Position numbers and translations under genes: made by a program. The notes beneath the pieces are model-generated. The model saw nothing but the letters and a program-made list of their open reading frames with translations, was not told where the DNA came from and did not search any database. Source: Dyadobacter diqingensis (lineage in GTDB: Bacteria; Bacteroidota; Bacteroidia; Cytophagales; Spirosomataceae). Taken from it: DNA of 64,000 bases. This document shows positions 7,997 through 16,607 of the stretch, piece after piece (within the stretch, counting starts at the first letter, position 1; each line of letters begins with the position of its first letter). Where the stretch lies: NCBI RefSeq assembly GCF_024220585.1, contig NZ_JAMXKF010000001.1:1374033-1438032 (forward strand). Direction: 5' to 3'.

Positions 7997-9289
7997 TTAT
8001 TTTTTCGAATTGATCACGATATCGGCAGGCCACGGACTTTCTTCGATTAATTTCAGTGCCTGCTCGATGTAAATTTCTCCGGTCATTTCACCCAGGCTTG
8101 TACGACTTACATAATCATAACGCTTGAAGCTGTTGAAATCAACTTTGGTCAGCATGTAGCCGAATGCATCATTTGTAAGACCAAAAAGAAAGGGAAGTTT
8201 CGTGTGCATTTTACGCTTCACATAATAGCCGATATTCGGTAGCGCCTCACCCGGAATGGTTAAAATCTGTGCAGTGCCTATATTTACAAGATTCAGGCGG
8301 GTGACCACCTTGTTTTCACCGGCCATTTCATTTTTAATGGGCGAGTTTTTAAGAATATACTGCATAATTTCCGAATCAACGGGAAACTCGATTTTCCTTG
8401 AGGTGCAGTAAAGCGAAGGGTTTGGAAGAATCTCAGCCTTACCGACAATTCTCAAAGCTTCACTCGCAAGCAATTCTCCGATTCGTTTGCACTCCTGATA
8501 ATCGTTAGCCTCCTTTTTATCCTCGGTCCGGTTGTCTGCCGTGACCATCCCGCCCTGCGCTCCATTCATAAAAAGGGCTATGCCTCCGGTTTCGGCCTCA
8601 ATTTTATCATAAAGTGGACCACAAAGATCAGGGCTCAAAATACCCCTGCCCGAACCGATAACCTCGGGATGAATTGCATAATTCACCAGCGTGGCAATTA
8701 TTTTCCCTTTGTTTTTCCCCTCGTTCGCAATTGCCTGAATAACCCCGCAGCGAGGGTCATACAACTGCTCTGCATAGTAATTGTAAGCAATTTTTCCTTT
8801 CGCCTCAGCCAGTCCGATTTTTAGTGAGGCCGGTTCAAGTTTCTTAACGGCCTCATTAACAGCCTCAGCAATTTGTTTTGTACACCAGTCCAGATAATTC
8901 AGGTCTGCAAAACTTTCTCCTTTTTCATTCGGGAAGGCGTAGGCATCCGGGCCGCTATGCGTGTGCGTAGCGCCAATCAGGACATTTTCAGGTGGTATCC
9001 CCTTGATCAAAGCCCTGGATTTATTACCCAACGCAGCCGGCCAACCCAGATTGTCCACGTTGACAATAGCCACGCGTGTAGCCCCTTTTTCCACAACCAG
9101 CGCCCGAACAAACAAATCTCCATTTTTTTCCTTTGCTGCCTTAGGCGTACCGATACCTCCCGAAACCGGCAGCAACGGATTCGGGGTAATCACCCGGACT
9201 GCGGCGGCGGCTTTGAAGGTTTGGGCAAACCCTGAAAAGCTCTGTTGAAAAAGTAAATACAGAAAAATATAACAAGCCTTTTTTATCAT
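7997..9289 (-). CDS. Neutral/alkaline ceramidase-like secreted protein
   Basis: The ATG complementary to 9287-9289 (MIKKACYIFLYLLFQQS) precedes a signal peptide ending SGFAQ; 430 residues. The N-terminal neutral-ceramidase domain is recognised by VRVITPNPLLPVSGG, VAIVNVDNLGW, GATHTHSGPD (metal ligands) and NYAIHPEVIG. Classical ceramidases hydrolyse the ceramide amide with a serine in a GDVSPN-like motif. Here the matching segment reads NGAQGGMVTADN, so the nucleophile is not evident. The family is wide in Bacteroidota and many members are not proven ceramidases; an unidentified amide or ester substrate is as likely. It lies 80 bases behind susD and just before the PqaA-like gene. Confidence 0.82.
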   Translation of the reverse strand: MIKKACYIFLYLLFQQSFSGFAQTFKAAAAVRVITPNPLLPVSGGIGTPKAAKEKNGDLFVRALVVEKGATRVAIVNVDNLGWPAALGNKSRALIKGIPPENVLIGATHTHSGPDAYAFPNEKGESFADLNYLDWCTKQIAEAVNEAVKKLEPASLKIGLAEAKGKIAYNYYAEQLYDPRCGVIQAIANEGKNKGKIIATLVNYAIHPEVIGSGRGILSPDLCGPLYDKIEAETGGIALFMNGAQGGMVTADNRTEDKKEANDYQECKRIGELLASEALRIVGKAEILPNPSLYCTSRKIEFPVDSEIMQYILKNSPIKNEMAGENKVVTRLNLVNIGTAQILTIPGEALPNIGYYVKRKMHTKLPFLFGLTNDAFGYMLTKVDFNSFKRYDYVSRTSLGEMTGEIYIEQALKLIEESPWPADIVINSKK

Positions 9290-9312
9290 ATACCTCAACA
9301 TTAAACAGTGAA

Positions 9313-9336
9313 GAGGGCGGTAATGCACCACCCTCT
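9313..9336 (-). promoter_or_regulatory. Hairpin between susD and the ceramidase-like gene
   Basis: AGAGGGTGGT and ACCGCCCTCT on the minus strand form a 10-bp stem (one G-T pair) with a GCAT loop. No T-tract follows, so it is more likely an RNA processing or stability element that tunes expression of the downstream enzymes than a full terminator. Confidence 0.35.
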
Positions 9337-9369
9337 GTTGATCCGCAATTCATTTTCAGGTTAGGCTCA

Positions 9370-11013
9370 TCACCATGGTTTTTTCCCTCCCTGAATCACC
9401 CAGGGTTTTGACCAGGCGCTGTTTTTACCATCCGCCGCCGAATAAGTGGTCGCTTCCAGCTTATTGATGGCAATGTCAGCATTGGCTTTGTTAAGATTTC
9501 TCTCATCCAGCATGTAATAAAATCTGACAGGCAACACTTCTCTTTTTCCCTGTGGTCCCGTTTTTAGTTCAGGAAATCCGGTTCTGCGGTAATCAAACCA
9601 GGCCTCGCTGGCAGCTGTCCAGCTGGCTATCCATTTTTGTTCAATAATTTGTTTTTGTGTTTTATCAAAAGTTACTTTTGGCTGGGCAACATAAGCCGCA
9701 TAGGCAGAAGCCAGTCCCCAGGCAGTGAAAGATGCCTTGATCGCGTCTTTATAATGTGTTTCGGCATCACCGGCAGCCCAGCCTTTTAAGGCTGCTTCCG
9801 CCAGAATGAAATGAACCTCTGCGGCCGACATCAGACGTGCTTTCAGCAAATCTCCTTTCGGCGATTTATACATCGTGTTAAGCCAGGAAACGTGCGGGTT
9901 ATCAGCCCCCTGCGCCGCCGTTGGACTCATGTTATAACTCGCTCCGGCAAGCAATGAAACGGGTAAACCGACATAATTCTGATTGGTATCAATGGGAATT
10001 CCCGCTACTTTATCTGGTGACAGAAAACGTTTCCCCTCTTTGATAAAATCAGATTTCGCCGGCAAACTTGCATCAATAACCAAAGGTGTCTTCACTTTAT
10101 TTGCCCAAACACCCAGTCTCGGATCGTTGACATTCAGCATCGCTTTTACCAGCGTATTACACATTTTTATTCTTCGGTAATTGCTTTCACTCGCGTCGTC
10201 GCGGGTATTGGCAGGCCAGGAATCGGCGCTGCTGTTCCCTGCAAAAGCCATTGTAGCATCCTCAGTCGCAACCGTCATAATCGGGTACTGCGCCGCATTG
10301 GCAATAATTTTCTCTATACCCGCTTTGGCCACCTCCGGTTTTTTGTCTGAAATACGCATGTAATAACGTAACGCCAGAGAATTTGCCAATTTCCTCCACT
10401 TGGTCGGATCTCCCGCATAATACACGTCCGGGATATCAATATTGCTGTTGTATTCTGCTTTGGCTTTTGACAACAACGTATTCGCCTTTTCAAGATCGGC
10501 CAAAATCCCCGTGTAAATATCCTCCTGACTATCAAAAGCAGGAAAGATGTTTTCAGAACCACCCAAAGAAGCTTTCACAGCATAGGAATATGGTGCATTT
10601 CCCCAAAGGTCGGTTATCAAACCAAAAATCATTGATTTCATGACCAGCGAAACTCCCTGGTGAAGCGGATAGTTAAGCGCTACGGCACGGTCATAAACGT
10701 ATTGGTTGTTGGTCAGGATAGTATACCAGCCAGACCAGCTGTTGTTTTGACCCCAGTCATAGTCATTATGATCGCCGCTCCATCCATCTTTTTGGGTATG
10801 CTGCATAAGCCCGCCAATGATCTGGTCGTAATTTAAACTTACAAAGGATCTTCCCGTTTCGGTAAGCACCGTAGAAAGTACCAGATTGGGATTGGCCGTC
10901 GTCGGATCCACACCATTTGGGTTCTTGTTCAGTTCTGTTAAATCTTTACAGGAAGAGACAAGAAATACTGATACCATCAGCACGATTGATTTAATATATG
11001 TAGTCTTCATCAT
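9370..11013 (-). CDS. SusD/RagB-family outer-membrane lipoprotein (SusD-like 2 type), pair 1
   Basis: A 547-residue lipoprotein; the signal peptide ends LVSSC (Cys22). The opening LTELNKNPNGVDPTTANP and the YDQIIGGLMQHTQ segment mark the SusD-like-2 branch, which in many Bacteroidota is paired with shorter-substrate or peptide/lipid-linked SusC proteins. Later family features are PDVYYAGDPTKWRKLANSLALRYYMRIS (in two parts), VHFILAEAALKG and the C-terminal WFDYRRTGFPEL. SusD binds ligand and closes the SusC barrel as a lid at the cell surface. It follows susC after 21 bases on the same transcript and is followed by two secreted hydrolases. Confidence 0.93.
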   Translation of the reverse strand: MMKTTYIKSIVLMVSVFLVSSCKDLTELNKNPNGVDPTTANPNLVLSTVLTETGRSFVSLNYDQIIGGLMQHTQKDGWSGDHNDYDWGQNNSWSGWYTILTNNQYVYDRAVALNYPLHQGVSLVMKSMIFGLITDLWGNAPYSYAVKASLGGSENIFPAFDSQEDIYTGILADLEKANTLLSKAKAEYNSNIDIPDVYYAGDPTKWRKLANSLALRYYMRISDKKPEVAKAGIEKIIANAAQYPIMTVATEDATMAFAGNSSADSWPANTRDDASESNYRRIKMCNTLVKAMLNVNDPRLGVWANKVKTPLVIDASLPAKSDFIKEGKRFLSPDKVAGIPIDTNQNYVGLPVSLLAGASYNMSPTAAQGADNPHVSWLNTMYKSPKGDLLKARLMSAAEVHFILAEAALKGWAAGDAETHYKDAIKASFTAWGLASAYAAYVAQPKVTFDKTQKQIIEQKWIASWTAASEAWFDYRRTGFPELKTGPQGKREVLPVRFYYMLDERNLNKANADIAINKLEATTYSAADGKNSAWSKPWVIQGGKKPW

Positions 11014-11034
11014 GAATCAATTTTGAGCCGTTTT

Positions 11035-14000
11035 TTAGAAAGTTAAATTAAGTTTGAATCCAACCGGAATCACCCATGGCGTAACATTGTATCTTTCAAT
11101 CCCTTGCTTAAACTGACTTCCGCCACCTTGTACGCTGGATTCAACCTGAAAAGCAGTTTCCGGATCGATGTTGATTTTCGCAGCTGTCCAGAGGATGATG
11201 TTCCGGCTGTAAACAGAGAAATTGGCACTTTGCACGCCTACTCTTTTCAGGAAATTCGCAGGCAGATCGTATCCAAGTGAGATTTCCCGCAACTTAACAA
11301 AAGAGGCATCGTAGGTAAACGGACGTGTAAACGACCAGGTAGTACTGGCTGCGAAGGGCAGATACTGCGTTCCGGCACCACCCAGGTTTTCCTGAAATCC
11401 GGTCGGATTGCCTTTGTCGTCATAACCTGTTGCGATAACACCCGGGATAAAAACACCACCGTGCGGCAACGGAATTCCGCTGTATTTGACCGGAAAACTT
11501 CCGTAATCCGGTGTCGGCCCACCCACCACAGGGAATACATTTCCGTTAATTTTAATTTGCTTGTCCTGGTTTGCCACCAGCTGATTCCGAAGTGCGTCAC
11601 CTGACAATCCGTTCGGATTAATAAGTTTGTCATAAAAAAGCTGAGAACGGCCATCTTCTTCACCATAACGGTACGTTTGCGAAACAAAATCACCACCGTT
11701 GCGCCAGTCAAAGGTCATGTTCAGGCTAAACCCTTTGTAAGCCAGCGAGATCTGACCGCCCAAAATAAACTTGGGATTGAAGTTACCAATCTTGTTTTTT
11801 GTATTAATCGCATCGACAGACTGCCATTTACCCGTTTTATCCAAAATCGGATAACCATAATAAGGCGATGCTTTGTCGGTAACTGTTACGATCTGGGCGT
11901 CATAAATATCTCCTACCTCTTCACCCACGTACGTCCAGGCACCACCTTTTGCATCCTGCCATAAGGTAAAATAAGGTAAGTTATCCGACAAGCTCTTAAT
12001 TTTAGTACGGTTTCTGGTAAGATTTGCATTCAGATCTAGCCTCCATCCGTTTTTATCAATGGGTGTTCCTCCCAAAGTCAGTTCGATACCTTTACTCTCC
12101 AAAAGCCCTGCGTTAATGCTTATTGTTGAACGACCGGTTGACGGAGCAAGTTTGGTGTTTAAAATCTGATTTCTATTTTCTGCCATATAATACGTAGCGC
12201 CAAAACGTAACCTGTTTTGGAACATATTCAAGTCAGTTCCCACCTCATAAGAAGTCGAAATTTCAGGTTTCAGATTACTGTTAAGTAGATTGGAAGAAAC
12301 AGAAAGTCTCGGTACTCCATTCCATGTTCCGATATTGTCCAATACGCTCAACAACTGATAGGGATTTGCATCATTACCAACCCGTGCCACACCACCTCGC
12401 AGTTTAAGCATATTGATCGTACTAGTCATCGGAATCATTTCATTGATCAGTAAACTCAGCGAGGCCGAAGGATAAAAATAAGAGCGATTAGCAGCAGGCA
12501 GCGTACTTGTCCAGTCATTTCTGGCCGTCAGATCAAGAAAAATCATATCCTTGAAACTCAGGTTTGCCAGAGCATAAGTACTGTAAATAGCACGTTTGTA
12601 AAAATTGCTGTTGAATGTAAGGTTCGCCGGTAAAATATTCTGAATGGTGTACACGCCAGGTACGATCAGGCCGGTGCCGTTGGTTGATGAATTGTTCACA
12701 GTGGACCCATTCTGATACCGGTAGTTCCCTCCCGCTGAAACCGACAGGCCAAAACTTTTAATTTCCTTGTGATACGTTGCAAGAAAATCCGCATTGCTTT
12801 CAAAAGTGGCGATATTGATCAAACCATACGCACCATTTGGTTCGGCTGTATAACTGTTGGCGATCTTGGTCTCTCTTTTTTCCTGGTATGTATCGAGCGC
12901 ATACCGGCCAAAAATGCTAAGATCCGGTGTGATCTGCCACTCCCCTTTTACATTTCCAAAAACCCGGTCTCTCACAAAACTGTTATTAACCTCATGCGCA
13001 AGAAAATACGGGTTATTAAAAACCCCTTTGGATTGGGAACGCTGCTGCAATCCCTCCTGCCCTGGCAGCCAGTAGTTTTCCAGATCGCGGATATCGGAAT
13101 GCGGAGATACGTTATAGGCCCATTGCAGCGGGTTGGTTCCCCTGTTCCCGGCCGGACGGTTATTTGAATTGTTCCTGCTAAAATCCAGATTCGTGCTAAC
13201 CTTCACCTTCTTGCTGACATTGACTGAGGTATTCAAACTCAACGTGTTCCTGAACAAATCAGAATTGGGAATAATCCCCTTATTCGTCATATTGGAATAC
13301 GATAACCGGTAGGTAACCATGTCGTTGCTATTTGAAATGGATACGCCGTTGGTGGTCGTGACACCGGTTTGTACAAAGTTCCTGACGTTATCTTTGTGTG
13401 AAACCAGCGGCATCGCTACTGGCTTTCCATCTGCTCCCAGCGGGCTATTCCACTGCACGGCCTCATAACCTTTGTCAAGCTCCGCGCCATAAGTGGCCCC
13501 TACACTTTCATCAACCAGCTTCCCGAACGGATTACTGTAAGGATTGTTTGTGATCGATGTCGGGATGGCTGAATACTGACCGGAACCAAACTGTGTCTGC
13601 CATTTCAAAAATTTATAAGGTTTGTCAAAAACCGTGTTTGAGGTAACTGACACAGTCATTTTCTTCGACTTAGAGCCGCTTTTTGTCACAATCAAAACCA
13701 CACCATTACCGGCACGGGAACCATAAAGGGCAGCTGCACTCGGCCCTTTCAGAATCGACACATTTTCGATATCGTCCGGGTTGATACTCGAAAGTGCATT
13801 CCCATAATCCACTTTGTTATCCGTTCCAACCTGGCTCACGTTATTCAGCGTGTTCGCAATGGGCACACCGTCAACGACAAACAACGGCTGATTGTCATTA
13901 CTTAAAGATTTTGCCCCGCGAATTACCATACTAATCGAAGAGCCGGTTGCCCCTGTCGAGCTGATGGTAACGCCAGCTACTTTTCCTGCCATGGCATTCA

Positions 14001-14496
14001 GGACATTCTCCTGCGACACCCGGCTGAATTCTTTCCCGTCAACTTTCCCAACGGAATAACCCAAAGACTTTGCCTCACGATTGATACCAAGTGCAGTTAC
14101 GGTTACTTCCGTAAGATTTTCTGCCCCTGCCTGCAAGGAAACATCTACAATGCTTCGGTTATTAACCGCTACTTCCTCTACCGTATACCCTACAAATGAG
14201 AATACCAGAATCGGATTGTCTCCTGTGATATCAATCGAATACTGCCCGGCTGCGTTTGTAGATGTCCCTCTTGAAGTACCTTTCAGGACAATATTTACAC
14301 CCGGCATACCCGTCCCGTCCTGACTGGAAATGACTTTTCCTGTCACGGTTCTATCCGCTTTGCTCTCCGTAATATCAGTACCTTTTTTTGCGAAGATTTC
14401 CGCCTCCGCCAGGCCGGCAAAAGACAGATTCAGAACAGTTACTACCAGCAGAAATTTAAAAATCCGTGGATAAAAAATGATAAAACTTGATCTCAT
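11035..14496 (-). CDS. SusC/RagA TonB-dependent outer-membrane transporter, pair 1
   Basis: This protein has 1153 residues. A signal peptide (about 1-32) is followed by a carboxypeptidase-regulatory-like beta-sandwich (about 50-130, VSSQ to VNNRSIVDVSL), then the TonB box/plug with VTALGINREAKSLGYSV, PLFVVDGVPI, NPDDIENVSILKG and AALYGSRAGNGVVLI. A long beta-barrel ends GFKLNLTF with a terminal aromatic residue, as needed for Bam insertion. It imports nutrients with TonB energy; the substrate is not readable from sequence. It heads an operon with susD, a ceramidase-like and a PqaA-like gene, which hints at a lipid-containing or ester/amide-linked substrate. It is clearly a paralogue of the susC at 16608-19976, sharing the VTALGIN start of the plug. 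Confidence 0.95.
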   Translation of the reverse strand: MRSSFIIFYPRIFKFLLVVTVLNLSFAGLAEAEIFAKKGTDITESKADRTVTGKVISSQDGTGMPGVNIVLKGTSRGTSTNAAGQYSIDITGDNPILVFSFVGYTVEEVAVNNRSIVDVSLQAGAENLTEVTVTALGINREAKSLGYSVGKVDGKEFSRVSQENVLNAMAGKVAGVTISSTGATGSSISMVIRGAKSLSNDNQPLFVVDGVPIANTLNNVSQVGTDNKVDYGNALSSINPDDIENVSILKGPSAAALYGSRAGNGVVLIVTKSGSKSKKMTVSVTSNTVFDKPYKFLKWQTQFGSGQYSAIPTSITNNPYSNPFGKLVDESVGATYGAELDKGYEAVQWNSPLGADGKPVAMPLVSHKDNVRNFVQTGVTTTNGVSISNSNDMVTYRLSYSNMTNKGIIPNSDLFRNTLSLNTSVNVSKKVKVSTNLDFSRNNSNNRPAGNRGTNPLQWAYNVSPHSDIRDLENYWLPGQEGLQQRSQSKGVFNNPYFLAHEVNNSFVRDRVFGNVKGEWQITPDLSIFGRYALDTYQEKRETKIANSYTAEPNGAYGLINIATFESNADFLATYHKEIKSFGLSVSAGGNYRYQNGSTVNNSSTNGTGLIVPGVYTIQNILPANLTFNSNFYKRAIYSTYALANLSFKDMIFLDLTARNDWTSTLPAANRSYFYPSASLSLLINEMIPMTSTINMLKLRGGVARVGNDANPYQLLSVLDNIGTWNGVPRLSVSSNLLNSNLKPEISTSYEVGTDLNMFQNRLRFGATYYMAENRNQILNTKLAPSTGRSTISINAGLLESKGIELTLGGTPIDKNGWRLDLNANLTRNRTKIKSLSDNLPYFTLWQDAKGGAWTYVGEEVGDIYDAQIVTVTDKASPYYGYPILDKTGKWQSVDAINTKNKIGNFNPKFILGGQISLAYKGFSLNMTFDWRNGGDFVSQTYRYGEEDGRSQLFYDKLINPNGLSGDALRNQLVANQDKQIKINGNVFPVVGGPTPDYGSFPVKYSGIPLPHGGVFIPGVIATGYDDKGNPTGFQENLGGAGTQYLPFAASTTWSFTRPFTYDASFVKLREISLGYDLPANFLKRVGVQSANFSVYSRNIILWTAAKINIDPETAFQVESSVQGGGSQFKQGIERYNVTPWVIPVGFKLNLTF

Positions 14497-14856
14497 AATT
14501 TTAGGTGGTTAAGTGAGCGTCATGATGCAATGGTGAAAAAGAAATGAGTTGGGAATTACAGTGATTTAATACGTGGAAAGCGTGTTCTCATAGATTAATA
14601 TTTAGGTTTTGCTACAATCCAGATGAACGTTGAGCTGTTACAGACTGTCGAAAAAACAAGACAAACAATTTTCGTATGTTAAGAATTTGTTATGTATGCA
14701 TACTAATTCAAGGCAAATAGTGATCCTCATACGGATGTTCAATCCGTCCGGAAATCAATAAAATTCAAAGCATCATTATTACTTGGAAATGTTACTAACG
14801 TACTACTCCCGAAAAATTAAAAATGATAAAATTTATCAGACGGTCAGATCATTAGC
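14497..14856. other. Intergenic region upstream of susC pair 1
   Basis: No convincing gene is seen in this stretch. It should hold the promoter of the minus-strand susC, but I found no exact Bacteroidota promoter (TTTG then TAnnTTTG) and none of the GCTAAATCGATTTAGC-type sites found elsewhere in the window. A 10-base palindrome GTATGCATAC lies at 14694-14703; it may be chance. The long leader (several hundred bases back to the preceding terminator) leaves room for a 5' regulatory RNA. Confidence 0.4.
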
Positions 14857-14903
14857 AAAAAAATCCGGAAGGTGCCTGAACAATCATTCAGCACACTTCC
14901 GGA
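14857..14903 (-). terminator. Intrinsic terminator of susD pair 2
   Basis: On the minus strand TCCGGAAGTGTGCTGA folds with TCAGGCACCTTCCGGA with small bulges, and a run of seven T follows. It separates the two tandem susC-susD operons. Confidence 0.75.
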
Positions 14904-14929
14904 TCTCGGGGTATCTCTATTTATACAAT

Positions 14930-16582
14930 TTATTGCAGCAACCAGATCTTGGATAACTGATCATCTGTTTTCGGAGATAACGTTCCTACGCCCAAATCGT
15001 AGGCTATTTTATTTTGCCCCAACTCGTCACCAGGATAACGGAAACGCAACGGGAATTCAAATCCGCTCAACCTGCCATTATTAAAAATATTCGGCAGTTT
15101 GGTACGGCGCAGGTCCAGATACGCTTCCGAAGAAACAAGGAACAGTGCAAGCCATTTCTGATCAGCAATTTTAGCTAACTGACCTGCTTTGTCGGCCGGT
15201 AAAGCAATGCTGGTTTGTGCGAGATAAGTAGTAACATCCGCTTGTGAAACACCCCAGCGAAGCAAGGAATTTGTGATTCCTTTCCGGTAATAAGTATCTG
15301 CACTGCCTGTAATCAAGCCTTTTGCAGCGGCCTCAGCCAGAATAAACTGAACTTCGTCACTATTCAACACCATCGCTTTCAGCAGCGCATGTTTATTCTC
15401 TCTGAACAACTTAGAGAATTTGGAAACCTTGAAATTCCCCATGGTACCACCTGCGGCAACATCGTAATGACCGTTACCATTTTTCCAGTCACTCAACATA
15501 CCGGCAATAAAACCGACATAAACCTTATTCGAGTCAATCAGGATATCCTTTGTTGCATACTGCGCGATATCCTTGTTGGAGCGATTGATGTATTCCCAGG
15601 TTGATGTGTACGAATAACCATTCGGATCTTTTGTCGTGAAACTCACGCCATTTTTGGAAGCATCACTGGTCCAGGGCTTTTCCACCGGCGCCACCCACAC
15701 CTGCAAACGCGGATCGTTCAGTTCGGTAAGTTTATCGATCAGCGTTTTGCATGGACGTCTTTTATCAAACTCATCCACAGAAACCCAGTTTAAAGTACCA
15801 CCAGTCCATGAATCGCCTTTATCTCCGCCCAATGTTCCAATGTAGGAGATTGATGCATTGTCTGTTGCATCCGTAAAAATCGGGGCATTCAATAACGCCG
15901 TCATTCGGGTTCCTGCGTCAGCCATTTTACCTGACGCTCTCATTAAAAGACGTAATTTCAATGAGTTGGCAAATTTCTGCCACTTCACTTTATCGCCGGC
16001 AAACATCAGGTCATAAGAGCCAGACACCGCATCTGAACCTGAGGTAATCAACAGAGTCGCTTCGTCAAGCTCTTTTAACAAACCCGCATAAATATCTGCT
16101 TGCTTGTCATATTTTGGATATAAAAGCCCTTGTCTCGCTTTAAGCGCCTCTGAATAATATACGTCACCATAAAAGTCCGTCATGTAAGAAAATAACAAAA
16201 CTCTGAAAACAGTGAAAATTCCTTTGTGCGTTTTCGAGTTTCGCGTTTCTGCCAGCCCGATCGAACCATCGATAAGTTTAAGGATTTCCATCGCGTCATA
16301 CATCGTCGTAACCGGAGATTTAAAGCTGGAATAAAAATTATCCCCGCTTTGGTAATTACTCTCCATGTGCTGAACAGCGCCCGGCAGGACCCTGCTATCA
16401 AAACTCATTTTTTGGTAAAACAATGAGGTTTTTTTTATAATGGATGCCAACAGATAAGGATCGTTAACAGACTCCACAGCATTTTTCTGCTGAAGGGTAT
16501 CGTCCGTCCTTAACTCATCGTCGCTGCAAGACCCTAGTCCTATCAGTGATATTATTGCAAATATTTTTATTATCGACTTCAT
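14930..16582 (-). CDS. SusD/RagB-family outer-membrane lipoprotein (SusD-like 2 type), pair 2
   Basis: The frame is open from 16597, but the ATG complementary to 16580-16582 (MKSIIKIFAIISLIGLG) directly precedes a lipoprotein signal ending LGSC; 550 residues. SusD-like-2 features recur: LLASIIKKTS, GAVQHMESNYQSGD, YDLMFAGDKVKWQKFANSLK, VQFILAEAAAKG, and YLDLRRTKLPNI near the end. It is a diverged paralogue of the protein at 9370-11013 and has the same role as ligand-binding lid on its SusC partner. It follows that susC after 25 bases and is closed by a terminator, so this operon has no attached enzyme gene. Confidence 0.93.
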   Translation of the reverse strand: MKSIIKIFAIISLIGLGSCSDDELRTDDTLQQKNAVESVNDPYLLASIIKKTSLFYQKMSFDSRVLPGAVQHMESNYQSGDNFYSSFKSPVTTMYDAMEILKLIDGSIGLAETRNSKTHKGIFTVFRVLLFSYMTDFYGDVYYSEALKARQGLLYPKYDKQADIYAGLLKELDEATLLITSGSDAVSGSYDLMFAGDKVKWQKFANSLKLRLLMRASGKMADAGTRMTALLNAPIFTDATDNASISYIGTLGGDKGDSWTGGTLNWVSVDEFDKRRPCKTLIDKLTELNDPRLQVWVAPVEKPWTSDASKNGVSFTTKDPNGYSYTSTWEYINRSNKDIAQYATKDILIDSNKVYVGFIAGMLSDWKNGNGHYDVAAGGTMGNFKVSKFSKLFRENKHALLKAMVLNSDEVQFILAEAAAKGLITGSADTYYRKGITNSLLRWGVSQADVTTYLAQTSIALPADKAGQLAKIADQKWLALFLVSSEAYLDLRRTKLPNIFNNGRLSGFEFPLRFRYPGDELGQNKIAYDLGVGTLSPKTDDQLSKIWLLQ

Positions 16583-16607
16583 AATTTCTCTAAACAAAGG
16601 TTACACA

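Noticed and set aside
14694..14703. GTATGCATAC palindrome as an operator
   Set aside because: A single 10-base palindrome without a repeat or related copy is expected by chance in 64 kb.
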